Positions 29,641-42,892 are shown, numbered from the stretch's first letter. The stretch is 64,000 nt of DNA from Palaemon carinicauda (GCF_036898095.1 NC_090725.1:319588154-319652153); one strand, 5' to 3'. Made by a program: numbers and translations. The notes: generated from the letters alone by a model not told the origin.

Positions 29641-30679
29641 ATGTCCAAAACCAATGATTTGCAGTGATAATAATGGTTAGAAATGAGCAGGGCTGGTTCA
29701 GCCTGTCATTTCTCTACATTTATCAGTAGGGGTGGTTAGTTAGCAACAGCATAGGACATACTCTTTGGTCTAGCACCATTTCCCTTACCAACTCTTCAGT
29801 ACAAATCTATTCCAGTCTTACCTTCCAGATTCCATATGGACATGTTTACAATGAGAACAATCTTGCATTATCATGCTGAAAGTGTAGGTACGGTTGTTCT
29901 CCAGTCCTCACCTGTCTGATTTACAATGTCATTTCCGGGATGGAGGACACATTGTTAACCCTTTTAGTTGAGCCAGTACTTTTTCATACAACTTTCACTT
30001 GTAATTAATCACAGGCAAAAACAAAGGACAAAGTACCTGGAAATGCTGATCATCTGAAATCTTTCTTTGTTGTATCAGCATACTGCTTCCTTATTATTCA
30101 GGAACCACCTAATTCATACACGGTCACAGGAAAGAAAGGCTGGATGGGGATAAAGATGCAAGATTATGTACTCCATTTTTTTCTCCTATACTGTTCTTTG
30201 AACACTTTTCAGAAGAGGAAGTAATAGTATAAGGCTCGTAGTATGCATTTCACAAAAAGTTTCTTGAGACTTATACTGGGAGTTATCCGATTAAGGGAGG
30301 GAGCGATAGACCCCACCAGCTTGCCAGTAATAAAGGGTTCAGTTAAGGAATTGTGAGCCTGGTACAACAGCTACAGCTGTTGCCCAGTTTTCAGATAATA
30401 GTTAAGGCAGCAGTATTGTAGGCCATGTTTGGGTGAACTTACGCAGCAACCTTCATTGTTCCTGGTGTGGCATGGGAGGAACACTCAGTCCCTAAAGAAA
30501 GCCACTTTCCCTCTCCTCTCGTATGGTGTATTTGAACCGGTAATGTATTGTAGAATGAGTAGAAAAAAATGTGAGAGAGGAGTAACTTAAGTAAATCATA
30601 GATAAGGATAAAGAAAATTAGAAAAGATTAACTCTTTTGTATCATTAGATATAATATATCAGATCGGGAGCCAAGTATG

Positions 30680-31260
30680 ATGTCTACGGCCTTTGATCAG
30701 TTGCAACTGAACATTTCCACAAGAGACTGGGCAGCAGCATTATTCCTCATGTGAAAGAGAAGTTTTACACCCATGCTCCTCATTCCTGCCGTGACAGAGG
30801 AGGATGGTCCTTGTCTTTGGAGAGCTGCTCGCCCCTTCTAGAAGGGAGTAATGAAGATTAGCCATCCATGGGTACCCTTGTGGTTCATCAAGTACAGAAG
30901 GGTCCTGCTTGGCAGCTATGGATGTTACATAGGTTACTGGTGAGCAGTCCTGCACTGACCTATCACCATAAGCCTAGTATGGGTAAGAAATACTCTTCCT
31001 TCAGAATCCATTTTCCTCCTCAAAAAGGGAGTAACCGAGCTCAACCGAATGACTGTTTCCACTAAGTTTTATTAAGGTCCTACTAACATCGTGGTAGTAG
31101 GAAATTATTAAGAATACCATCTCCATTCGGAGGGAAGTAGAAAATCTTGGTGCACCAGTCAGATCCCGACTTTACTCTGAGGGATACTCAGTAGAGTTCC
31201 TGATCTGCTAGCTCTTTGGTTAGGTTCACCTTCATTAAGGGATGTGCCTATATCTGTGTG
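30680..31260 (+). pseudogene. Decayed DIRS-like fragment (RT N-terminal region)
   Basis: Around 31145-31250 the two adjacent frames read SEGYSVEFL and then GSPSLRDVPISV. They match the order of LREGYKIPFLGSPPLVSVP in element 1 and GYRVSF...LPPLTVDPVSL in element 2. The preceding 450 bp is of similar base composition but not assignable. Several stops and shifts make this an old relic. The assignment is weak. Confidence 0.4.
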
Positions 31261-32320
31261 ACACTTTTAATGATGGGAATTATGCAGTTTTGGATTTTAT
31301 GTGCCAAAAATAATAGAATCAGTCACTGTTTGTTCACGAAGAGTAGGATGTAGAGGATTATTTGTTATTGTTTATTGAAAAATATCAGGTAATTTCAGTT
31401 ATTTAGAAAATTGTAAACTTTGATAGTTGATGAATTAATAGGGCCTACCAATGAATAGATAACATTGCTTTTTGAAAGGCCTTTATAGATAATTATAATT
31501 GCAAGAACGGCATGCTCAATTTATTTACATGATTATACATTATACGTTATGAAATATTTCCACTTTTTTTTTCTTTTATCACAGGTGCATCTTTAGCTAT
31601 GAGCTATGGAAGGCTGAAAGTTGGTTTAAAATGTTCGTGCTCTTCAATGTGAGCTTAGAATTGATATATATAAAACAACTAGCTGTATTATCTGGAATAT
31701 GGAAGGTAAGATTGATAGAACATTTTTTGTTAGGTTTGAATGATATAAAATGTTTATTAGATTGAGGTCAAATTAACTTTTAAGAAAGTTAAAATTGGAT
31801 TAGCCCTCTTATGGGCTATGATAGTTTTGATAGATTATGATGTTAATGGATTGCATTAGGACAGGTAAGTTTATGGATTGATAAGATTTAATTTGAAAGA
31901 AAATCTGATTCATGATAGTTATTCAAGGCAGAATTTTCTTGTTAGTGGATTATAGTAGGATTATCTTCAGTCTGTACTACTTTGACAATTGTCAGTCGGA
32001 CTGATTCTTGATTTTACCAAATGAAGGGATGTGAAGATAAGTGCTCTTGTTTTAAGACTGAAGTAGTATTAGATTGCTAATGAATTGAGGTGAGATTTGA
32101 TTGCCAGTACATTCTTACACAAATACAAACCTTCATCCTGTAATAGAAGTATGATATCAGTTCTTTCCCTTTGCCTAAACAGACACTGAATAGTCTGGCC
32201 TATTCTTTACAGATTTTCCTGTCCTCATACACCTGACAACACTGAAATTGCCAAATAATTCATCTTCACCCAAGGGGTTAACTATTGCACTTTAATTGTT
32301 CAGTGGCTACTTTCCTCTTG
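31261..32320. other. AT-rich DNA without recognisable gene
   Basis: No long frame, repeat boundary or microsatellite seen. Confidence 0.5.
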
Positions 32321-32705
32321 GTAAGGGTAGAAGAGAGACTTCAGCTATGGTAAGCCGCTCTTCTAGGAGGAGGACACTCGAAAACCAAACCATTGTTCTC
32401 TAGTCTTGGGTAGTGCCATAGCCTCTGTACCATGGTCTTTCACTTTTTTGAGTTAGAGTTCTGTTGCTTGAGGGTACACTAGGCACACTGTTATATCTAG
32501 CTTTTCTTCCTCTTGTTTTGTTAAAGTTTGTATAGTTCATATAGGAAATATTTATTTTGATGTTACTATTCTTAAAATATTTTATTTTTCCTTATTTCCT
32601 TTCCTCGCTGGGCTATTTTCCCTATTGGGGCCCCTGGGCTTATAGCATCTTGCTTTTCCAACTAGGGTTGTAGCTTAGCATTTAATAATAATGATAATCC
32701 TCATC
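32321..32705 (+). repeat. (TAA)n-tailed retroposon, long copy
   Basis: The most complete copy in the window. A 5' module (CATTGTTCTCTAGTCTTGGG, then TAGTGCCATAGCCTCTGTAC, then TGCTTGAGGGTACACTAGGC) is followed by an AT-rich middle, by the conserved GGGCTTATAGCATCTTG and CCAACTAGGGTTGTAGC block, and by AATAATAATGATAAT. The minus-strand copy at 51590-51755 carries only the 5' module. No internal promoter boxes were confidently identified, so whether it is a SINE or the 3' end of a longer non-LTR element is open. Confidence 0.8.
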
Positions 32706-33190
32706 ATCATCATCTTGACTGGAACTCTACTTTTAAGATATATAATGAGGTGTTAGTAGTTACTATTTGATTGAAAAGACACCCTCCAATGATGATATCA
32801 CCAGAGGGAGATCTTCACAGTTGCTGCAAGGAGGGCTTGCTGTTAACACAAGGGTTCCTTGATGGTCACCTTCCTGGTTATACGTTCTCCACACTATATC
32901 AAATCTATCAAAGGACCCTTCTGAGAGGACAGCAGAGCTGTTCAGCAATACAGTGAATAGGTCACCCAAGGCTTTAACGGTAGTTAAAAGGATTTACTAT
33001 CTCCTTGGTGGGAAGAGGGGTCAAAGGAGACTACAGATCCTATATCTCCATCCAAGGTGCCTCTCTAGTAGAGGCAAAGAATCTGGAAACTGTCAATATT
33101 AGTCAAGGGCTTATATCTAATGTTTCTGAAGGATTGAGTCCTTCTCCCTTTCCAATCGATATAGGGATCATGATACTAACCCGTGGTATC
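32706..33190. other. Unassigned, possibly decayed DIRS gag
   Basis: Base composition is like the fragment that follows, but there are no motifs I can match. Confidence 0.3.
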
Positions 33191-33194
33191 TAGG

Positions 33195-33520
33195 TGGAGA
33201 AAATGGACTCCAAGAGCATTATCTTCTCTTCATCCAAGACTACTGCTATAAAAGTCACCTCCATGACCATTCTGCAAGCAATTTCCTGGCTGGACCATTA
33301 GGCGAGTGTTGAATCATATTTGGCTTCTCAGAACTTAAATTACTCTGAGAAAAAAAGGAATTTTACCTACCTGGTCTTGTCCGGAGCAAAAGCTGTTACA
33401 TCTGTGTTATGGACAGTCAACTGCTCTATAGGTATTCACCCAAGTCATCTCACCAGTTTTAGCTTGTGCACATGCCAAGGTCATTAATTTTGTAAGACAC
33501 ACATATGACTGATACACATC
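33195..33520 (+). pseudogene. Decayed DIRS gag C-terminal domain
   Basis: Translation near 33255-33430 gives TILQAISWLDH and LVLSGAKAVTSVLW with stops. In element 2 gag the same order is AMQTTSWLDIW...FLLSGTRTIKFLAH. The spacing of the two motifs (about 30 residues) is similar. This is an old fragment. Confidence 0.5.
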
Positions 33521-33589
33521 TCCAGCAGATAGAGACTTCTTACCTTTTGTCACATATTGGGAGAAGTCCAGTCTTAAGCTCAAGCAGAG

Positions 33590-33856
33590 GATGGAGTTAT
33601 CTGGAAATGTTGATATATATGAGTTTTTATAGTTTATATATGACATATCTGTTTTTGACGTTGTTAATAGTTTATATAGGACATATCTGTTTTGACGTTG
33701 TCACTGTTTTAGTATGATTTATTGTTAATTTATTCTCATCATTTATTCATTTCCTTATTTCCTTTCCTCACTGGGGTATTTTTTCCTATTGGAGTCCTTG
33801 GGCTTATAGCATCTTGCTTTTCCAACTAGGGTTGTAGCTTGGCTAGTAATAATAAT
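33590..33856 (+). repeat. (TAA)n-tailed retroposon, second subtype
   Basis: The 5' part contains two imperfect repeats of GTTTATATA(T/G)GACATATCTGTTTT. The conserved 3' module GGGCTTATAGCATCTTG...GGTTGTAGC and five AAT-like units follow. It lies between the gag fragment and an RT fragment and may have inserted into that relic. Confidence 0.78.
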
Positions 33857-33889
33857 ACGAACAAGCAAATATATTTCCTTCAGTGGATA

Positions 33890-34290
33890 GCATCAGTAGA
33901 CTCAGGAAAGTAGCGTAAACCTTTCTTTTCAATCGATTTAATACCAGCAAGACAGGAGCAAAGATTGCTCAGACACCTCTCACCCCTGGAGAAGCTAGTA
34001 CCTCAGGCGTGACTGTTTATCAGCAGGCCTTCCAATAGTATGAGAAGGCGCACTGGTTGCCAGCCACCGACTCTTCTCAACAGCTAATTCCAGTTGACTA
34101 AGAAGGGAGGTTCTAGCATGGTGACTCTTGGACAAGAATCTCCTCAAAGGAATTCCCTGGGAGTACCCTCTTCCAAAAATGCTTCTCCTCACGAATTTAT
34201 TAAAGGAGGGATATGCTGCAGACCTAAGAAGCAAGACAGTCTAAGGATGTTGATCAGAGGAGAAAAACTTACGGAGAATTCAGGTTTATT
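33890..34290 (+). pseudogene. Decayed DIRS RT thumb region
   Basis: Near 33965-34015 the frame reads RHLSPLEKLVPQ, like GHLSSLARLVPNGRLRMRSL in element 2 RT, and MRRRTGC follows near 34040. Stops interrupt the rest. It probably belongs with the gag fragment at 33195. Confidence 0.45.
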
Positions 34291-35499
34291 TACTATCCAG
34301 TGAATGAAATTAAAGGATTAGTACTATTGGAGCTCCTATTACTCCTTATTAGTATTTAGAATATAATGCAGTACTTTTCCATTTTACAAGATATATTTTC
34401 GATTGCTATTATAAATGTCATGGACAAGTCTAGTTTGTTATTATTTCCACTGTTTTATATTTATTGCATTAAAATATTTCATATACACTATAGTTTATCA
34501 TACAAAATGTTTTAATAAAATTATATATATGATATTGAAGTGCGTAGAAAATATTGCAATAAAGACATATATCTGTACGATTAACATTTTTTATTAATTT
34601 TTCAGACTAGAATCATCAAACCAGCAAAAAATTTATAGTCTCCTGTGTAAATACAGGATATTGTACTGCAATTATCCACTATTGATATCAAGATGAAGAC
34701 CAACAGCGAATATGGGATTTTCTACAGAAAATAAAAATCTTTAATTTCACAAGTACTGAATCGTCTAGTGGATACTCTCTATAATCGAAATTTTCTGAAG
34801 TATTGAACCTAGTGAGAAGTATCATTGTAGTCTACAAATATCTTAAAATGCTCAATTGTCCAGAGTTATTTAGATTTTAGGAGGTTATCTGTTACAATGT
34901 TCACTCCATTTGTATCGCATACATTAGGTTCAACAGTAACCACTAAATGAAAAGGGTATATTGAATAAGTAATAGGAAAAATATATTACCAGACTATTTC
35001 AAGTTTATCAAAGTGTATTTCTGGAAACCCTACATTTGGTTATTTAAGCTATTAACTTTTACATAATCTAGTAACAAGTACATTATTCGCTCTTAATCTT
35101 CACAAAGTCAGTGAATATAAAGCAAATTTAAGTAAGTTTTTAATTTAGGCATTTTCCGTTAAAAATCCAAAATAGCTTGGAAATTAGGTCTAGAACTACA
35201 TTTATGATCTTGTTTGACTCTAAAATTCATATTGCAATTTCCCTAATTATTATTTGATATTAAACAAACACAATGGTTCCTGTAGTTGCCTAAAACTAGT
35301 TGCTAAATGAGAATATACTAAATGTAAATGGATACCTATTGCTTACTAAAACTGTCAACCAGAATTGTTAATAAATAACGTTAAATAGATCAGTTTTATG
35401 TATAATTTAAAATGTTTTTTTTTTCAAGTGAGGAAATTTTTTATTAACAACCAATTAAACAAACAAAGGTAAATAACGATGGTTTCTTGATATGTCTGT

Positions 35500-36040
35500 C
35501 ATTAATTAGTTAAAACATCTAATGTCAATTTTCTCTGGACTACTTAATATATTTTTATAATTGTGTAAAATACTGTGAACAAGTTATTTAAATGCATGAC
35601 AAGGGAAATTGATCATTCATATTTTTAGCAATTGATTCACATTTATTCTACAATCCGTATATCAAAGTACATTAATTATATGTGGATATAACCTCCAATT
35701 AATCATTTTAACAATGAATTTAATTTCATCTTTGTCTATGCATGACATTTCCTCTATCTTTTGAATTTTCTTTAATTAGCTGTTAAATGTTAGGTCAGTA
35801 TCCTCTGGACTTCTAAACATATATTTATAATGGTGTAAAGTACTGTAAACAAGTTATTTAAATGCGTGGCTGAAGGGCAATTTACATTATCTGTTTAACA
35901 ATTGATCCAAATTTATTGTACAATCCGTGTATCAAAGTACATTAATTATATGTGGATATAACCTCCAACTAACTATTTCAACTATGAATATAATTTCATC
36001 TTTGTCTGCTGATCATTTCCTCTCTGGTTTTTTGGGGGGC
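35500..36040 (+). repeat. 270-bp tandem duplication
   Basis: CTCTGGAC occurs at 35533 and 35803, and ACATTAATTATATGTGGATA at 35669 and 35939. Both give a 270-bp offset. Between them the two units align almost throughout, including ACAAGTTATTTAAATGC. Divergence of perhaps 10-15 percent suggests an older event. Confidence 0.88.
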
Positions 36041-36617
36041 TGTCATCAAATTATTTTCAACTAGCCTTGAATTTTCTTCTACACAATGTCGAATCAATAG
36101 CAGGCGTATGTTCTCTTATAAGATATAAGCCGATATGCTTAAGATAGTAGCTAATGGACAAAAAAAAAAAAACCGTTTGGTTATCTTAATTAGCTATCTT
36201 GCCATTGCTGTTCAGTTGGGTTGGGGAAAAAAACTTATCATATTTTAGCAATAAGTATTGTTGTTATAGATCCACTTGATACATAAAGAAATATTTTTTT
36301 TTTTTTTTTTTTATCTTATATTTTTCTAAACCGTCGAATTTCCGTCCCCCTTGCAATAATGAGAAGTATTCTGCTTTACTGAAAATTTATATAAAGCCCC
36401 AGTACTAGAATTATTTTCTAAATATTTCAGTTAGAGGGAGATCCAAGTATGCTCTCTATAGATTTCAATTTTCATTTAAAAAGGTTTGCATATTTTGCGA
36501 GTGACGTACTTTACCTTGGGTATCAGAAAGCAAGGCAAGTCCTGTATAAAATTTTTTAAAATTGTGAATAATCATTGTACAGTATTTGTCTTAGTATCGC
36601 TAAACATTAGAAGGGTA

Positions 36618-36624
<7 letters not shown>

Positions 36625-36697
<73 letters not shown>
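36625..36697. repeat. (CT)n microsatellite
   Basis: Perfect CT run, the only long CT tract on the plus strand; the others read GA. Confidence 0.98.
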
Positions 36698-36698
<1 letters not shown>

Positions 36699-39600
36699 AA
36701 ATTAAGGTTATATCCACATTAAAGAACAGACATGTTTCAAAATAAATTTAGGTGGTTTTGAAACTTTTTCAAGGGTTTTAGTAAGCTTAATTTCTAAACT
36801 TGATATCCAATATGTTTAATTTTCGTTGATAGTTTTTCCCAAAATATCAATATTGAAATTATTCTTGTCACGTATAACATTCCAAATGCTTGTTTTCTGT
36901 AGAAGAACCTATTTATTTTTCTTTAAACTAGTCAATTTTAATTTGTTTTAAGTCGTTAGGATGACAAAATTGCTATTAAATGGATGAAATATCTTGTCAA
37001 CTGGTTTTAAACTTTGCATATTCTTTATACAGAAAATGCTATTAACTGCCTCGTAGTCTAGTCTAGAATATAGCCTTTATAGTTAATAACAGTTATAATT
37101 TGGAGCATTTTGCATATTGAATTTATATCAAAAGGTATTATGAAAGGAAGTAATTTAGCTCGAGTTATCGTATTCTGAGCAGTAAAGCAGCAGTGAAGTA
37201 GATTCAAATCAACATTCATGGAATATTTCTTGCCTAAAGTAGATTTTCTAACATTGGTCTTAATGTAAAGCTTCAAAATCATTCTTGAAACACTTCAGGG
37301 GGTAGTTGTATCTAATGAAAGACTCTAAGATGAATAGTTTGTAAAGAGAAGGCCCAGACACATCTGGTTCTTGATACGTTCATTAGGCAAATTTTTAAGG
37401 GATTTAGGAATGGCACCTAAGGCATTAAGGAGGAAAAAAATAATCAGGTCATGATAATTTTTTTAGGGAAATGGGAGAAATAGTTACCTTTAGGGAAGCT
37501 TGAGGAAAATAATTATGAATTATGTATTTCTTGAAAGAATTTGGCGAATGACTATGCGATTCCTGTCAACGTAAAATTTTGATTGAATATCTTAAAGGCT
37601 AGTAAAATGTACAGGCATAGAAGGTAACGTTGGGGTTGAAGTTTTCACTTGGAATATAAATGTAGGATGTAGCTTTTAAATCTATCAAAATTAGTTTTAT
37701 GGGTAGAATTGTTTTCCAAATCTGAAAAAAAAATCATTTGTATAGGATGTGAATTGAAAATGGTAATTAAGTAGATATGAAATGCTTAAAACCAGTTTTT
37801 TTATATATACAATTACTGTTTTGTCATAAACAATTTCATTAGATACAAATATTGACCATTTAAACTTGCTATGAGATGCTTGTATAATTCCTAAATGTAC
37901 ATTGGTTGGAATGATTATTTTAAATATTTTGTTGTAAATAATAGGCCTTAATCTATTTCAATCACATAGGAATAATTGGTATGGGCAAAAGTACAAGAAA
38001 ATACAAGACCTATGGTCTTGAATTTTACTTTATGACAAAGAAGTTACATACCAATGATAATGGTATAACTACATTTATTGAATAACTAAAGGCAAAGGGC
38101 CCATGATTTATACATCATTGATATGGACATTACTGACTGGGTACTCGAACTTTACTTATTTGGTATGTTTAGCTATATACTATTGGCAGTGGTATGTCCC
38201 TTTTTTGCTATGAATATTCATTCAAGACTGTAACTCTTGTATCTTTAGGATTTTCGCCCTTGCCAATTATTCCTATGAAATAGACTTTATCAAGTAGCGT
38301 TTATTACTAGCAAGATTTTTTTTCTTTTTTTTTGTAATAATTTTGACTTCAAAGATTTGTTTGTTCAATGTGGCAAAAATTTGTTTGTTCAATGTGGCAC
38401 GTCACTTGATTCGACTGAATACTTTATTCAGGAGATTGTTGGCTATGTGCCTACAGGGATATCCACGGAAAAGAAATTCTCTTAAGTTTCCTATAAATTT
38501 GCCTTGTGTAACAGACCTTTTAAGGAAGTTTTATGTTTAGTATACCTTGTAAAGATGTTGAACTTCCTTAAACTCATGAGGTATTTTTACCATAGTCATA
38601 TATTGTAACATCATATGAATTCCGAAATAAAAAGCATATAAATATTAAATTTTATTTTAGTATCCATGGTAAATGAATAGAAAACGAGATAACATTACTA
38701 TAGTCTCCCCTGGTATATAAATAGAAAACGTAAAAAAAATGGGATGACATGGAGTATTCTCCCTATATTGAACCTCATATGGCAGAGTGTTCTCCCTAAA
38801 CGGCCCCCTGCCCCTTCTAGCACCAGTAAATGCCTTATTCCCATTGAAAATGAGCCAAAGACTCCTGAAATAATCCTCTCTCTTAACTAGTCACTTGTTC
38901 ATTTGGACTGTTAGTGACCCCCTCCCCCACATAGTGTGTTCACTCCCCCACTGGGGGTATGAGAGTAGTAATACCAGTGTTTTATGAATATAAAGTACAA
39001 AGTCAAGATGGCCAAACTTTATCTTGGTAATTTATTTTGGACCAAAGTCCACAAATTAATACAGCTGTCTGTCAAATAGTATTTTTTCCTGACTAAAGTC
39101 ATGATAATAATTAGACCGGTTATATCCATTAGTTAATATTCCTCAAAAGCCTCTTATTCAATGTTGAAGCTACAGAATTAAAATTCTAGGGAGCCTAAAA
39201 AAGTATTAAGTAAACTTACTTAAAGCTTCCAATTTTCACAATATGGCGGAAGAAAAACTTAGAAATTCGTTAAAATCTTTTATTGTAGAAGATTAAATGC
39301 CAAACATACACAGGTTTCATTGTAATCAGTTTAGTTAATGATGGAAATACAAGCACTGTTTAGTCAATGACATATATGTATCAAATTCATGGAACCCAAT
39401 TTTCTGTAAGCCTTACACAGCTTGGAATCAAAGAAAACTTGACGTTTGTTATGCAGCTAGCTCATATTTCGACCAAGAAAGGCTCTTAGGTGAGTCACCC
39501 TTAATCGTATAAGGAGCACTGCATGACAAACCCCGTTTTCTTCGTTTTTTCTCTATGTCCCTTTCTTTTTCTTTATAACAGCTGTTGGCGCGTTTGAAGC

Positions 39601-41287
39601 TCAGCATTTGAGGTTTCATATTTCATGATTGTGTAGGCAAGTAGTGATTTATCTAATCGAGATAAAATTATTAATAAATAGAAGGAAATGGAAAGCCCAC
39701 CAAGGCCATCCCCTTTCCCACCTAGTAACCATAACTTAATGCAAAGATTTTTTCTGACAATGAAATGTTACTAGGCCCTTGAATGCTTTCCTTTTCCTTC
39801 TTTTTTTTTCTTTTTTTATTAATAATTTTACAAATAATTATATCAGGATTGTAATTTAAAGAGTTCAGAAATATTTTGGAGTTCTTCTGAAGTTAAATGG
39901 TTAAAGACTTATCTCATTATTTACATATCTATGATGCAGATTCCAAGGATTATGGAGTTACTTGATAGACTTGAACAAGACAAAATAATTAATATTCCTA
40001 GACTGGAAAACCAAATAAAAACCTTAAATTAATATCAGTCATTTTCAAGCCTTATATGCAATTTCAGAACGATCCATTACTACAGACACCTGAAGCCCAC
40101 TCAAAAGCAGACAAGATTCACAAATGCCAAGTTGCCTCCCTGTCTCGCCCCATTTAATGCACATGATTGAGTCAGGTAAAAGAGAAGAGCCGTGCAAGAC
40201 TACTGCCCTGACCATCCTTGCTACTTCCCCCAGCAGACAGTCAGATCGGACCGAAGTACGCATTCATATTACACGTGGACACCTAAATCACTTTAGATGT
40301 GTAATAAAGTTCTCGAAATGCAAACCCTAGAGGTCTGAAACACTTTTATAAAGCTAATAACATTATCTAGAAAAGAGTAACCTTATAAAAATACTTTCTT
40401 TTCCCAAAGAGATAGTTTTATAAAACATATTCTAATTGAATATTTACCTACTTTTTGAGGTACATTAACTTTTCATTAGGTTCATATAACCCTTTATAAC
40501 AAACCTAAGATTATAACCAATATCCTCCCAAATATGCAATATCCTATAAATATAAGTACGTCTCAAACACCTATAGAATTAAATAAAGTCAGCCCGACTA
40601 TATACTATCCTCATTTTTTACTATCTTCAGTTTATAATTCCTTACTATAGTATACTAGCCTCAGAATACAAGCCCGTAATAAACTAACATCTTATAATTA
40701 TTTATAATTCACTCCTCATCTTATAATCTCCTACTAAACTATCACGAGCATATGTTCCTTCACCAAGGTATCGTCAGCTAATTATCAGAGAGGATGATGC
40801 TTTATTATTTATGACGTATTTGACGCTGGTCCTGTGTAACTTAATATATATCACTACAAGTTTCGGTCAAAACTGTAAGGAATAAGCATTTTTAGAAATT
40901 AGAATCATTATGATACTTTCTGGATTATTTGCCCTTAACAGACTTTGGATAAACGCAGCATGAAATTAAGTTTTAAAGGATTTTTTAAAGTTACCGGACA
41001 AAAGGGGCAGACAGACACAGAGTGCCTTTTCAAATATTCTCTAATGAAAACCGAAAAAAAGATATTGAATAACAAATATGATTTTAGTATTGTTAGGAAC
41101 ACAAACGTCTCTGAGCTGCCAAATACCTTTGAATGTGAGGTAGATGAAATAATTATCAACGAAAGGAACTATATAATTAGATTATGAATTTCTTAAATAT
41201 CTATAGTAATCAGCAATTCACCAAAATGGTGACATTTTGGGGGTATCAAAAATCCACATTTATATGCGTTGTAAATTTAAAAAATAG

Positions 41288-41359
41288 AGGAGCTTTCACA
41301 GTTTTTACAAAGGGCCTCTTCCCCTGAAGAGGCACTTCATAAAAAAGGTGAAAGCTCCT
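41288..41359. other. Nested hairpin
   Basis: The outer arms AGGAGCTTTCAC (41288-41299) and GTGAAAGCTCCT (41348-41359) are perfect 12-bp complements. They enclose GCCTCTTC-CCCT-GAAGAGGC (41314-41333), a perfect 8-bp stem with a 4-base loop. It could be a structured RNA element or a tiny fold-back repeat. No neighbouring gene explains it. Confidence 0.7.
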
Positions 41360-42592
41360 GAATGTTCTAAATATACAACATATAGAACTGGATTTTTAAT
41401 ACCAAAGATTGTTAGCCACAGCATAGTGTTTTATTCAAGTTATACAATGGAACTGAATAATGATGAATTCATTACGCATTTTAATTCGGAATTAAAACAA
41501 AAAACTAGATTCGCTTTCCTAATCGAAAAAAAAAACAGGACCAGGAATTATAAATTCTATAGGGCTTAATGCTTGTTACGAAAATATATATTTATGAAGA
41601 GCGAAGCAACAAACTCAAATCTCTTTGATAAAAAAGAAAAAAAAAATGAAAAAAAAAAGAAAACAAATTATAATGTCATTTACTTCTAGGTGACTTTATG
41701 AAGGCTTAAATTTTCCCTTTAGATATTTCTGCAAATCACAAAATAAATTGGATTTCAAAATTTTAAAATAGAGAAAATAATGATTTAAAAGATGTCTTAT
41801 ATAAATTCATATAAAAATAAACTAACTTAAATACATAGTTATCTTAGAAAATCTATAACATTATTTTATGTAAAAAAGGGATTTTTTACTGTAATACGTT
41901 TTTAAGATAATGGACTATTTAAAAAAAAAAAAAAAACGTGAAATAACGTTTTTTATATGCTCAGCTTATTGAAGCTGATGATTCTACACTCATTGCAAAT
42001 GCATTTTCGAAGAAACTCGAGTTTGATGCTTAAGAACGGGCTGACTAACCGGGTGATATACCTGCTAAATGGAATGAAGATATTTCTCACTTTTCACATA
42101 GTTAAATAAAATTTCTACATATGCTACGCTACGTAAATTATAATGCAAAACCCACCCTAAATCTATATGATAAACCTGTGATCCTAAATCGTACTTATCT
42201 ACATAGTTATCTAAAATTCCTGTATTCTGACTTCTTAAAAATCCACTAACAAGAAAACTGACTTCACATTGGCACACGATCTATTGAGGGGAAAAAAAAG
42301 CAATTCAACAACATAACTTCTCCATAAGAATCTCACACAAATCACTCAATACTAGCGCACCATTCCCTCCTTCCTTGCGGTGGAAGTCATAATATTTCTC
42401 ATAGCACAAAGTCCCAACATTCAATATTTGCAAATTAATAAATCAGACTCTGATATCAAGGGTAAAAATGTACTAGTTAAAAATGTCCTAGGTTTTAAAA
42501 GTTTTCCTTTAGAGTAAAATGGGCTTAATAAAATGATTGATAATGCTACCAACAAGAAATAAAAAGAAATATTCGACGGGGGATCCTGTGAT

Positions 42593-42888
42593 TATTTTTT
42601 TAAAGAAGGGAATTGGATTGAATTTAGGAATATAGCCAAACGCTTTGACCTATAAGTCCATTTAGCACCTAAGTGCAACCGTGGAAAATCATACTGATAC
42701 GCTTTGAATCAAAGTTTCTAAGAATTTGGAAGGCAAGAAGGAAGAAAGACGACAGTAGAAATGGAGGTAAAGTTGAAGGCTGTGGAGCTAGGTCAGCTAC
42801 GGTACGTCCTGAAGGAACACTGTCAGGATAGTTAAGTATCGCCTACAGAAAATAATGTGAGGTGCACTGATGGCATTACCCTCTTCTG

Positions 42889-42890
<2 letters not shown>
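42593..42890 (+). repeat. Decapod SINE-like repeat, diverged copy
   Basis: Reads GAATTTAGGAATATAGCCAA, CTTTGACCTATAAGTCCATT and near the end GTGAGGTGCACTGATGGCAT followed by TACCCTC. I recall a common decapod repeat of this order (a TAGGCC...GGGACCTAT...GAGGTGCACTGACGGCACTACCCCC pattern). The identification is from memory and the copy is degraded. It runs directly into a (GA)n tract. Confidence 0.6.

Positions 42891-42892
<2 letters not shown>

Larger units (their letters stand above)
29276..30660. other. Non-coding flank with short repeats
   Basis: Holds the GATTCTACAGGT motif set (29440-29560) and one GGGGGACC repeat (29570-29640). The rest to 30660 shows no recognisable gene or boundary. 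Confidence 0.5.
34300..42590. other. Long AT-rich stretch without recognisable gene
   Basis: About 8.3 kb of low-GC DNA. The only items supported are a 270-bp tandem duplication (35500-36040), a (CT)n tract, a 26-bp direct repeat (TTTGTTTGTTCAATGTGGCA, at 38357 and 38380), a GC-richer patch at 40050-40280 and a nested hairpin at 41288. Short open frames at 40945-41187 and 41348-41569 have no family resemblance. Confidence 0.5.

Noticed and set aside
40045..40330. GC-richer patch with open frames on both strands, possible host exon
   Set aside because: No recognisable domain, no clear splice sites and no neighbouring exon. Composition alone is not enough.
41314..41333. Histone-mRNA-like stem-loop
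   Set aside because: The stem is 8 bp with a CCCT loop and does not fit the conserved histone 3' stem-loop. No histone gene is nearby.
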